DNA from: Clostridiales bacterium
Lineage (GTDB): Bacteria > Bacillota > Clostridia > Oscillospirales > Oscillospiraceae
Reading direction: 5' to 3'
Assembly (NCBI GenBank): GCA_003516765.1
Contig: DPCD01000164.1
Location: 637 to 25,545, forward strand
DNA length: 24,909 nucleotides
A program made the translations under genes and the position numbers. Positions 15,541-22,771 of this stretch are shown in pieces. The notes beneath the pieces are model-generated. The model searched no databases, was not told the DNA's origin, and saw only the letters and a program-made list of their open reading frames with translations. Each line of letters begins with the position of its first letter. Position 1 is the first letter of the stretch.

Positions 15541-18096
15541 TTACGACTGCTCGGCGACGTAGAGGTTGACGCGCGACTGAATCATGTTCGCCGTGTCGTC
15601 GAGGCTCTTTTCGCCCGCGAAGTATGCCGCTGCCTCGTCGGAGATGATGTTCAGGATGCTCTCGTCATAGCCGTAGACCGCAGTGGTGGCGTTGATGAGA
15701 TCGAGAATCTGATCTGCCTGCTCCTGGCTCATCGCGTAGATGCTGATCGAGCCGTCTTCGTTGACGCCCGAGCCGCCGATCACGACCGTGCTGGCTGCCG
15801 TCTCCGTGGTTGCGGCGAACGCCACGCCGCCGCCCGCGTCAGTGGTATAATAGGTCATCTTCGGGATGCGGATGGGGTTGCCGTTTTCATCCTTTACGAC
15901 GTTGCCGTTCTCGTCGGTCTGGTATTCCTCAGTCATGGCGTCTTTCATCTTCTGGTCAAACGCTTTCTGGTTGATCGGGAAGTTCCAGACATTGTAGCCC
16001 GACTGATAGTCCTCGGTGAGGAACTGCTTCATGAAGTTCCACGCCGCGGTCTTGTCCGCGCAGGTCGAGGAGATGGCAATCGCGCCGTCAATCTGGAAGG
16101 TGTGGTTCGACGTGCCGTCTTCGGACGGATAGCCGACAAACTTCACGCCGCCGTTGAAGCCGGTCAGCTGATAGAGCATATCCTCGAAGCTCGAAACGTA
16201 CATGTCGGTCATGAGCTGCTTGCCGGAATTCATGCGGTTCTGCGCCGAGTCGTTTTCCTCGTCGGTGGCGTTCTCCCAGTCATAGGTCTCAGGGAACTGG
16301 TTGGCAAACTCCAGAAGCGCCTTGAATTCGTCCGAGTCAAAGTGCGCGCTGCCGTTCTCCCAGTCGACAAAGGCGTCGATGTTGCGGGAGATGCAGGTCT
16401 GGAGAATGTCGGTCTTCGTGCGGTACACGTCGAAGACCGACGCGCCGTCCTGAAGCTTCGTCATGGCGTCCTTGACTGCCGCGAGGTTCCAGGTGTCATA
16501 GTCGCCCGCGACCTTGTCGAGCGCGATTGCCGTGCTGACTGCGAACGTGCTCGGCAGCTGATAGAGCTTGCCGTCCGCGCTTTCGAGCGCCTTGAGCACC
16601 GGCTGGACGAAGCTTTCACGGCTCATGTCGGGGTCTGCGTCAATCAGTTCGTAGAGATCTGCCAGGAAGCCCTTCGCCGCGTACTGCTCAACGGGCATGC
16701 TGTAGGTGTTGATGTCGATCATGTCCGGAAGCTTGCCGGAGAGCATCTCGGTGTTGAGCTTCTGGATGCCGGCATTGTAATCGTCGTCGGTGTTATACTC
16801 GGAGTAGTCGCGCACGACGATGCGGTGGGTGTTGCTGGCGCGGTTGAACTTGACGATCGCGTCGCGCATGTCCCAATCCAGATACATGCACGCGAAGGTC
16901 AGGACCGTCTTGTTGACGACGCTTGCCGCGTCGACGCGCGTCATGACGATCAGCTGCATGGTGTTTTTGCTCATGCCTTCATCGTAGCTGTTTTCAAAGG
17001 CAATGACGCGGCCGTCGGGCAGGATGGAGTAGGAATTGATATTGTTGGAGTTGATGTCGCACTCGATCCAGTCGATCACCTTATCCTTCGTGCCGGTGTC
17101 GAATTTATAGCCGTAGATGTTGCCGTTGTAGTCGTAGTAGATATCGTACACATCGTCGCCGGGGAAGAACCTGTAGGCGGAGTCGGGCAGCTTGACGGTG
17201 TCGCCCGTAAGCTTGCCGGTGGCAGGGTCGATCTCCTGGAAGACGCGGCCGCTCTCTTCCGGCTTTGCCTCATCGTTCTTGTAATAGCTCACGCCCACGA
17301 CGCCGGCTTTCAGCTCGCACAGATCGCCGCCGTTTTCGCCCAGGTCGACGGTCGTCTTCTTGTTGCCGTCCTGGTCATAGATGTACACGTTCTGCCAGTC
17401 GCTGAGATAGACGTTGCCGCTGTTATCGACAAAGAAGCTTGAAACATAGAGGCTGTTGCCGTCTTCGTCAGTCTGGCTGAACTCGATGCGTTTGATCTCC
17501 TTGCCGTCGGCGTCGAGGTGCAGAAGCCCCGTCTTGTTTTCGCCCTGCTCATAGTAGTTATACATGCTGTCGTCCTCCGCCAGATCTGCGGGCGGATTGT
17601 AGCGGTAGGTATAGCTGCCGTAGATTGCCCAGAGCGTGCCGTCGGCTCCGGCCTGAATGGTATTGAGATCCGTGCTTCCCATCCAGCCCTCAGGGACCTC
17701 GGGCAGCTGGAATTCGGTCAGCTCCGTGCAGTCGCCGGTTTCGACGTCCATCCTGAACAGCGCCGAGCGGTAGTTGTCGTACTCGATTTCCTCACCGTTT
17801 TCGTCGGTGTAGGTCTGCTTGCCGTCGATGATACTGCCGGTGAAGTAGAGGTTCGCACCCGAGATCGTCGAGGTGTTCACATACTGAATGTTGTCGGGAA
17901 TCGGAAGAAATTCCGCCTGATAAGTGTACTTGCTGGTGCTGGCCGCCTTTTCGTCGTTCGTTTCGGTTTTGGTGCCGGGCTTGTTGGAGGGATTTGCGGG
18001 GTCGGTCGTCTCGCCGCTGTTTTTGCTGCAGCCGGAGAATATGCCCAGCAGCATCACAAGCGCCAGCAGCGCCGCAATCACACGATACGTTTTCAT
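15541..18096 (-). CDS. Lipoprotein joining a repeat (propeller-like) domain to an ABC solute-binding domain
   Basis: The 851-residue protein starts with a lipoprotein signal (lipobox IFSGC, Cys23). Residues about 45-395 form a beta-rich domain with recurring strand-turn patterns such as FFVDNSGNVYLSDWQNVYIYDQDGNK, resembling a beta-propeller. Residues about 398-851 look like a family-1 sugar-binding protein (RIVVRDYSEYN, KLPDMIDINTY, GKLYQLPSTFAVSTAIALD, AWNFMKQFLTEDY). Ordinary binding proteins have 400-450 residues, so this is a double-size fusion. The ATG at 18096 has AAAGGAG upstream. It should capture a ligand outside the cell for the two downstream permeases. The ligand is unknown. Confidence 0.88.
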   Translation of the reverse strand: MKTYRVIAALLALVMLLGIFSGCSKNSGETTDPANPSNKPGTKTETNDEKAASTSKYTYQAEFLPIPDNIQYVNTSTISGANLYFTGSIIDGKQTYTDENGEEIEYDNYRSALFRMDVETGDCTELTEFQLPEVPEGWMGSTDLNTIQAGADGTLWAIYGSYTYRYNPPADLAEDDSMYNYYEQGENKTGLLHLDADGKEIKRIEFSQTDEDGNSLYVSSFFVDNSGNVYLSDWQNVYIYDQDGNKKTTVDLGENGGDLCELKAGVVGVSYYKNDEAKPEESGRVFQEIDPATGKLTGDTVKLPDSAYRFFPGDDVYDIYYDYNGNIYGYKFDTGTKDKVIDWIECDINSNNINSYSILPDGRVIAFENSYDEGMSKNTMQLIVMTRVDAASVVNKTVLTFACMYLDWDMRDAIVKFNRASNTHRIVVRDYSEYNTDDDYNAGIQKLNTEMLSGKLPDMIDINTYSMPVEQYAAKGFLADLYELIDADPDMSRESFVQPVLKALESADGKLYQLPSTFAVSTAIALDKVAGDYDTWNLAAVKDAMTKLQDGASVFDVYRTKTDILQTCISRNIDAFVDWENGSAHFDSDEFKALLEFANQFPETYDWENATDEENDSAQNRMNSGKQLMTDMYVSSFEDMLYQLTGFNGGVKFVGYPSEDGTSNHTFQIDGAIAISSTCADKTAAWNFMKQFLTEDYQSGYNVWNFPINQKAFDQKMKDAMTEEYQTDENGNVVKDENGNPIRIPKMTYYTTDAGGGVAFAATTETAASTVVIGGSGVNEDGSISIYAMSQEQADQILDLINATTAVYGYDESILNIISDEAAAYFAGEKSLDDTANMIQSRVNLYVAEQS

Positions 18097-18160
18097 AATT
18101 ACTCCTTTCCAACGCGGAGATCTTTCTCCACAGGTTGTGTACAGATTTTTGTTCAGCCCT

Positions 18161-18189
18161 ATCATAGCAGGCTTCCGGAGAAGTTGAAA
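18161..18189 (-). promoter_or_regulatory. Promoter of the binding-protein operon
   Basis: On the minus strand, TATGAT (18161-18166) is a good -10. The -35 position (18184-18189) reads TTTCAA, a poor match, which fits a promoter that needs an activator. The start of transcription should be near 18154, giving a leader of about 58 nt. Confidence 0.55.
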
Positions 18190-18203
18190 ACCCTGCGGGG
18201 CAA

Positions 18204-18221
18204 TTTTAAGAAAATTTTAAG
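18204..18221 (-). promoter_or_regulatory. Tandem TTTTAAG repeats, candidate response-regulator box
   Basis: TTTTAAG occurs at 18204-18210 and 18215-18221 (CTTAAAA on the sense strand), 11 bp apart. It is 37 bp upstream of the -10 box and overlaps the stop codon of the histidine kinase gene. Direct repeats of this size are the usual target of OmpR/PhoB-type regulators, and the same heptamer pair stands before the regulator gene itself. Confidence 0.6.
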
Positions 18222-19566
18222 AGGTTTCTCTTTCCTCGACTGCCAGCGGCTGCGCCGGGAGGGTCAGGGTGACGGTGAAGGTATCTTCTGTCTGCCTTTT
18301 TTCAAAGGTTCCTCCCATCTGGCGCATGATTTTCTCGCAGATGCGAAGCCCGATGCGGTTGCTCTCCACCTGCCCGGGGTTTTTCAGAATGGTATTCGAC
18401 ACGCAAAGTGTCAGCGCGCCGTTCTCCTGCGCCACAAGAACGTGGATGGGCTTTGCCGGGTCTGCGTATTTGCAGATGTTGTCGGCAAGGTTGTCAAGAA
18501 CGCGCTTGAAATACGAGGCGTCCATCTGAATCTGGCACGAGACCGGCTGCACCGCGCGGCAGATGGTATAGCCCTTCTGCTCCAGCATCACGATGCCCTC
18601 GCCCACCATCTGGTCGAGAAGCGCCGCGGCGTCGAAGGGCTCAAGCTGAATGGGAAGCTCCTGCGCACCGAAGACCAGAGAGTAGCGGAACAGCTCGTCG
18701 GTCAGTGTTTTGAGCTGCAGCGCCCGGCTGTAGGCAGCTTCCAGATAGCTTTTCATCTCTTCCGGCGAGCGGTACTGTCCGCTCAGCGCCAGATCGAGAT
18801 AGCCCAGCAGCGCGGTCAGCGGATTTCGGATGTCGTGGCTCATGGCGGAAATCAGACTCTGGTTTTTTTCCAGCGCCTGCTGCTGCTCGTCGGTCTTTTT
18901 GAGAATCGACTTGCGCATCGACTCGACGCTCTCGGTCAGCCGCGCCAGTTCGTCGTCTCCGCTTGCCGTGAGCTGCAATTGCAGATTCCCGTCTCCGATC
19001 TGCTTCACCTCCTCGGAAATTTCCACAATCGCGCGCGTGATGCGCCGGTTGTAGATCAGCATGAAGATGGCAAACATGACGCATGCGAGCGCAATTGCAC
19101 CGATCTGCACGCCGTCATAGAGCTTTGCTTCGGAAAAATCGTAGACCACCGCCTGAAACACACCGTCTCGGAGATACACCGGGTAGGTGATCACATCATA
19201 CAGATCGTCCAGACTTTCCGTGCCGGAGCTTTCCTCGTCGATGCCCCACCAGCCGGCTTCCAATGCCAGGCGGCGGTCTTTATACAATAAAATATAGGTG
19301 TCGTCCTGCGAGATTGCCCAGCGGGAGATCATTTCGGTGTCGCGCGAGGAGAGGTTGAACTCCCGCGCGTAGGTCTGAAAGGACGAGACCGTGGCAAGAT
19401 TTCTCTGGTTCTGCGCCGCCGCGCTCATGTATACGCGCTCAATGAACGCCTGCCCGACGGTGTCGGTCAGAAGATAGATGCCGATGGCGGCAAGCAGCGC
19501 GGCAAGCATCGTGGCAAGAAGCTTGCGGTGCAGCGTGCGAAGACGTGGTTTTTTTCCGTTAGTCAA
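18217..19566 (-). CDS. Sensor histidine kinase
   Basis: The 449-residue kinase has two membrane helices (about 15-33 and 152-172) enclosing an outside sensor of about 120 residues, then HAMP (about 173-225), a dimerisation helix with phospho-acceptor His244 in SAMSHDIRNPLTALL and an ATPase domain with RVLDNLADNICKYA and a GLRICEKIM segment. The start appears to be TTG at 19566, overlapping the end of the response-regulator gene by 8 bp, with a GAAGGGG ribosome binding site; the next ATG lies inside the first membrane helix. It phosphorylates the regulator encoded upstream. The signal is unknown. The gene runs directly into the binding-protein promoter with no terminator between. Confidence 0.93.
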   Translation of the reverse strand: MTNGKKPRLRTLHRKLLATMLAALLAAIGIYLLTDTVGQAFIERVYMSAAAQNQRNLATVSSFQTYAREFNLSSRDTEMISRWAISQDDTYILLYKDRRLALEAGWWGIDEESSGTESLDDLYDVITYPVYLRDGVFQAVVYDFSEAKLYDGVQIGAIALACVMFAIFMLIYNRRITRAIVEISEEVKQIGDGNLQLQLTASGDDELARLTESVESMRKSILKKTDEQQQALEKNQSLISAMSHDIRNPLTALLGYLDLALSGQYRSPEEMKSYLEAAYSRALQLKTLTDELFRYSLVFGAQELPIQLEPFDAAALLDQMVGEGIVMLEQKGYTICRAVQPVSCQIQMDASYFKRVLDNLADNICKYADPAKPIHVLVAQENGALTLCVSNTILKNPGQVESNRIGLRICEKIMRQMGGTFEKRQTEDTFTVTLTLPAQPLAVEERETS

Positions 19567-20251
19567 TCTGATACCCCTTCCCCCAGATGGTCCGGATCAG
19601 GCGGGGATTTGCCGGGTCGTCCTCGAGCTTCTTGCGCAGGTTCACGATATGTACCATCACGGTGTTGTTGGACGCCGGCATGTATTTTTCGTGCCACACG
19701 CCCTCGTAGATCTGCGCGACCGACACAACGCTTCCGCGATGGTCCGCCAAAAACTGCAGAATCGAAAATTCCGTCTCCGTCAGCTCCAGCGCCTCGCCGC
19801 CGCGCAGAATGCGCCGGTTTTCCTCGTCGAGCACGACGTCGCTTTTGAGCTGCTTGCCTGTGACCTTGCCCTTGTAGACGCGGTAGCGGCGGATGAGCGA
19901 GTCGACCTTCATCAGAAGCTCCCCGTGAGAAAACGGCTTTGCCAGATAGTCGTCGCCGCCGGACTGATATGCTTCGAGCTTATCCTGCTCCTGCGTTCTT
20001 GCTGTGAGGAAGAGAATCGGCGCGCTGCTGATGCGGCGGATCTCTTTACTTGCCTCAATGCCGGATAGCTCTGGCATCATGATATCGAGAATGATCAGGT
20101 CCAGCTCCAGATCCTGCTGCGCCGCCTGCACGGCAAGCCGCCCGTTCGGCGCCTCGGTCACGTGATAGCCGCGTCCCTCCAGCAAAATGCGGATGATGCG
20201 GCGGATATCCGGCTCGTCGTCTACGACGAGAATGCGGATGCTCTGGTCCAT
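19559..20251 (-). CDS. OmpR/PhoB-family response regulator
   Basis: The 230-residue protein has a receiver domain (about 5-118) with acidic Asp11-Asp12, phospho-acceptor Asp56 in IILDIMMPEL, Thr83 and Lys105 in the KPF motif. It is followed by a winged-helix DNA-binding domain (about 130-229, ending VRTIWGKGYQ-type). GGAGGG precedes the ATG at 20251. It is the partner of the overlapping histidine kinase gene. Tandem TTTTAAG repeats before its own promoter and before the transport operon suggest self-control and control of that operon (inference). Confidence 0.96.
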   Translation of the reverse strand: MDQSIRILVVDDEPDIRRIIRILLEGRGYHVTEAPNGRLAVQAAQQDLELDLIILDIMMPELSGIEASKEIRRISSAPILFLTARTQEQDKLEAYQSGGDDYLAKPFSHGELLMKVDSLIRRYRVYKGKVTGKQLKSDVVLDEENRRILRGGEALELTETEFSILQFLADHRGSVVSVAQIYEGVWHEKYMPASNNTVMVHIVNLRKKLEDDPANPRLIRTIWGKGYQID

Positions 20252-20284
20252 GAAATCCCTCCAAGCTGCGTTTGCGTTTTTCCC

Positions 20285-20290
20285 ATTGTA
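20285..20290 (-). promoter_or_regulatory. -10 box of the two-component operon
   Basis: On the minus strand, TACAAT. The expected -35 position (20308-20313) reads GCAAAA, a weak match, and the TTTTAAG repeats begin 3 bp further upstream. Confidence 0.55.
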
Positions 20291-20316
20291 TCACACGCCG
20301 CCGGCATTTTTGCGGA

Positions 20317-20333
20317 TTTTAAGAATTTTTAAG
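20317..20333. promoter_or_regulatory. Tandem TTTTAAG repeats upstream of the response-regulator gene
   Basis: TTTTAAG at 20317-20323 and 20327-20333 are 10 bp apart, 26 bp upstream of the -10 box of the two-component genes. They also end 4 bp before the -35 box of the divergent pseudouridine synthase gene, so binding here could affect both. Confidence 0.6.
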
Positions 20334-20337
20334 ATCA

Positions 20338-20365
20338 TGGACATTTGGAAAACTTCTGATATAAT
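20338..20365 (+). promoter_or_regulatory. Promoter of the pseudouridine synthase gene
   Basis: TGGACA (20338-20343), a 16-nt spacer and TATAAT (20360-20365). The leader carries a tandem ATATCCCCC at 20370-20378 and 20382-20390. Confidence 0.7.
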
Positions 20366-20407
20366 GAAGATATCCCCCAAAATATCCCCCCTGAAAAGGA
20401 GACCTTC

Positions 20408-21070
20408 ATGGATATTCTATATGAGGACGCACGCATCCTCGTGTGCATCAAGCCCGCGGGCGTGGTCTCGGCGGGAGACGACGAGGGCAGCATGATTGAC
20501 CTGCTGCGAAAGCAGCTTTCCGACGCGCACGCCTGCGTGCGCTCGGTCCACCGGCTCGACGCGCAGGTTTCGGGGCTGATGGTCTTTGCCCGCTCGCAGG
20601 CGGCAGCGTCCATTCTGTCCGAGCAGGTGCGCACGCGCGAATTTGAAAAGGAATACCTCGCCGCAGCCCATGGGCGCTTCGGGGAAAGCGCCGGGCAGAT
20701 GGAGGACCTTCTGTGGTATAACCGGTCGCTGCGCAAATCGCGCGTCATGCAGGAGCCCGGCAAGGATGTGAAGCGGGCGCTGCTGTCCTACGAGGTTCTG
20801 GCATATTGCGAAGAGGCGGACGTTTCTCTTGTCAGAATCCGGCTGCACACCGGCAGGACCCACCAGATCCGCGTCCAGTTTGCATCGAGAGATCATGCGC
20901 TGCTCGGCGACCGGAAGTACGGCGCGGGCGAACAGGACGGCTGCCGGATCGCGCTCTGGTCTTACAAGATCTCGTTTCTGCATCCGCAGAGCGGGCAGCC
21001 TGTCACATTTTCCGCCCCGCCGCCCGCAGAGTTTCCCTGGAATCTGTTCAACCTGTCTGAATTGTCATAA
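20408..21070 (+). CDS. RluA-family RNA pseudouridine synthase
   Basis: The 220-residue enzyme converts uridine to pseudouridine in rRNA or tRNA. The catalytic Asp51 is in the signature VHRLDAQVSGLMVF, and the RluA motif HTGRTHQIRVQFA is present further on. An N-terminal S4 domain is absent, so it belongs to the short RluA/TruC/YlyB-like group; the RNA target cannot be named. AAAGGAGA precedes the ATG. No hairpin terminator is obvious in the 120 bp that follow, although the MATE gene has its own promoter there. Confidence 0.93.
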   Translation: MDILYEDARILVCIKPAGVVSAGDDEGSMIDLLRKQLSDAHACVRSVHRLDAQVSGLMVFARSQAAASILSEQVRTREFEKEYLAAAHGRFGESAGQMEDLLWYNRSLRKSRVMQEPGKDVKRALLSYEVLAYCEEADVSLVRIRLHTGRTHQIRVQFASRDHALLGDRKYGAGEQDGCRIALWSYKISFLHPQSGQPVTFSAPPPAEFPWNLFNLSELS

Positions 21071-21096
21071 TATTTTTGTATTTTCTAACGAAAATG

Positions 21097-21125
21097 TTGC
21101 ATTTTACGAGGACACGGTCTATAAT
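21097..21125 (+). promoter_or_regulatory. Promoter of the MATE transporter gene
   Basis: TTGCAT (21097-21102), a 17-nt spacer and TATAAT (21120-21125). In the short leader, CTTGCAC (21130-21136) can pair with GTGCAAG (21158-21164). Confidence 0.75.
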
Positions 21126-21193
21126 ACCGCTTGCACTGTCTCCCGAACTGCAGGACCGTGCAAGGCTTATGATAGGATAAGGAGGGAACTGCC

Positions 21194-22576
21194 ATGGCAG
21201 CTTCCATTGAACAGGTCAATATGACCGAGGGCGCGCTTTTGCCGAAGGTCCTTCGGTTTTCGCTTCCGCTGGCAGCGACGGGCGTTCTGCAGCTGCTGTT
21301 CAATGCGGCGGACGTGATTGTCGTCGGAAAATTCGCCGAGGCGACGGCGCTTGCCGCAGTCGGTGCAACGACGGCGCTCATCAACCTCCTCGTCAACGCC
21401 TTCATGGGTATCTCCGTCGGCGTCAACATTCTCGTTGCGCGCTATCTCGGCTGCCGCGAAGATGAGCGTGTACGCGCCTGTGTCCACACGGCGTTCGCCC
21501 TGAGTTTGCTGCTGGGTCTGGTCGTGATGGCCGCGGGGCTGACGCTCTCGACGCCGATGCTGGAGCTGATGAAAACGCCCAAGGACGTGCTGCCGCTGTC
21601 GAGTCTCTATCTTCGCATCTATTTTCTCGGCATTCCCGGCACCATCATGTATAACTTCGGCGCGGCGCTTCTGCGTGCGTTCGGAGACACCAAGCGTCCG
21701 ATGCTGTTTCTGACGATCTCCGGCATCGTCAACGCCTTCCTGAACCTCTTTTTCGTCATCGTGTGCGGCATGAGCGTCGACGGCGTTGCGACCGCAACGG
21801 TCATCTCGCAGTATATTTCACTTTTCCTCGTCGTGCGCTGCCTGCGCAGAAGCGATGGACTGAGCCATTTGGAGCTGAAAAGCATCCGGCTGGACCGGGA
21901 AGAGTCTCTGCGCATGATTCAGATTGGACTTCCCGCGGGTTTGCAGAGTACGCTGTTCAGCATTGCAAACGTGCTTGTGCAGAGCTCGGTCAACTCCTTC
22001 GGCGCAAGCGTTGTTGCGGCAAACACCGCAGCTGCCAGCATTGAGGGCTTTGTCTACACGGCAATGAACTCCGTGTTCCACGCTGCCATCACCTTCACCA
22101 GCCAGAATCTCGGCGCAGGCAGAATCGACCGCATCAAAAAGGTGCTCACCGCCTGCCTGACGACGGTTCTGATGATCGGGCTTCCGCTGTGCCTGACCTG
22201 CTTCCTGTTTGGAAGACAGCTGCTCGGCATCTACGTTTCGAGCGCCGATGCGACTTATGAAGACGTGATCCGCTACGGGCTCGTCCGTCTGCACCGGTTC
22301 GGCAGCCTCTATTTCCTGTGCGGGCTGATGGAGGTTATGTGCGGCATGGTGCGCGGGCTTGGAAAAACCTGGTTGCCAATGTTTGTTACGGGCGTCGGCG
22401 CATGTTTGAGCCGGATTGTCTGGATCTATACCATCTTCCAGATCCACCATACGCCGGAAATCCTCTACTGGTCCTATCCCATGAGCTGGATTCTGACGCT
22501 TGTGCTGCACAGCGTCTGCTTCCTGGCCATTTACCGGAAATATGAAAAGCGGCGCGCCGCCTGCGCTGCCGTCTGA
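21194..22576 (+). CDS. MATE-family multidrug/cation efflux protein
   Basis: The 460-residue membrane protein has about twelve helices in two similar halves. The first half has LPLAATGVLQLLFNAADVIVVGKF and the second GLPAGLQSTLFSIANVLVQSSVN, the paired motifs of the NorM/MATE fold. Such exporters use Na+ or H+ gradients to expel drugs or metabolites. GGAGGG lies 8 nt before the ATG at 21194. The stop codon is 6 bp from the palindromic element that follows. The substrate is not shown. Confidence 0.94.
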   Translation: MAASIEQVNMTEGALLPKVLRFSLPLAATGVLQLLFNAADVIVVGKFAEATALAAVGATTALINLLVNAFMGISVGVNILVARYLGCREDERVRACVHTAFALSLLLGLVVMAAGLTLSTPMLELMKTPKDVLPLSSLYLRIYFLGIPGTIMYNFGAALLRAFGDTKRPMLFLTISGIVNAFLNLFFVIVCGMSVDGVATATVISQYISLFLVVRCLRRSDGLSHLELKSIRLDREESLRMIQIGLPAGLQSTLFSIANVLVQSSVNSFGASVVAANTAAASIEGFVYTAMNSVFHAAITFTSQNLGAGRIDRIKKVLTACLTTVLMIGLPLCLTCFLFGRQLLGIYVSSADATYEDVIRYGLVRLHRFGSLYFLCGLMEVMCGMVRGLGKTWLPMFVTGVGACLSRIVWIYTIFQIHHTPEILYWSYPMSWILTLVLHSVCFLAIYRKYEKRRAACAAV

Positions 22577-22582
22577 TAATAA

Positions 22583-22745
22583 GGGCAACACCGCGCAATT
22601 GCGTCTTTGCGCTTCGCCGGATCTTTTCCGCCAATTCTGCGGTTTGAAAAGTTTGAAATACATACAGTATTCCTGCACGTTCCAAACCTTGACTTGACGA
22701 AAAATCTCTCGCCGAATCTGCTTGCCGAATTGTGCGGTGCTGCCC
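22583..22745. mobile_element. 163-bp imperfect palindrome, MITE-like
   Basis: The ends are inverted repeats: positions 22583-22600 (GGGCAACACCGCGCAATT) and 22728-22745 (reverse complement GGGCAGCACCGCACAATT), 16 of 18 identical. Pairing continues with gaps towards a centre near 22655-22672, where AATAC faces GTATT, so almost the whole element folds on itself. It has no gene. Target duplication is unclear (at most AA on both sides). It fills the gap between the MATE gene and the kinase gene and could also act as a hairpin in RNA. TTGACT and TTGACG (22689-22699) point towards the kinase gene but lack a matching -10. Confidence 0.7.
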
Positions 22746-22771
22746 AAGGAATCTCTGAAAGGAAGGATTTT

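Noticed and set aside
18097..18165. Earlier start of the binding lipoprotein at 18165
   Set aside because: It would put 23 residues before a textbook lipoprotein signal and would overlap the -10 box.
15496..19290. Two very long plus-strand frames (648 and 590 codons) opposite the binding protein and histidine kinase
   Set aside because: Their protein sequences are valine/aspartate- and arginine-rich shadows of the real minus-strand genes, with no ribosome binding site or known domain.
22607..22771. N-terminal extension of the kinase into the palindromic element
   Set aside because: The frame is open, but no start there has a ribosome binding site, while the ATG at 22772 has one; the extension is element sequence.
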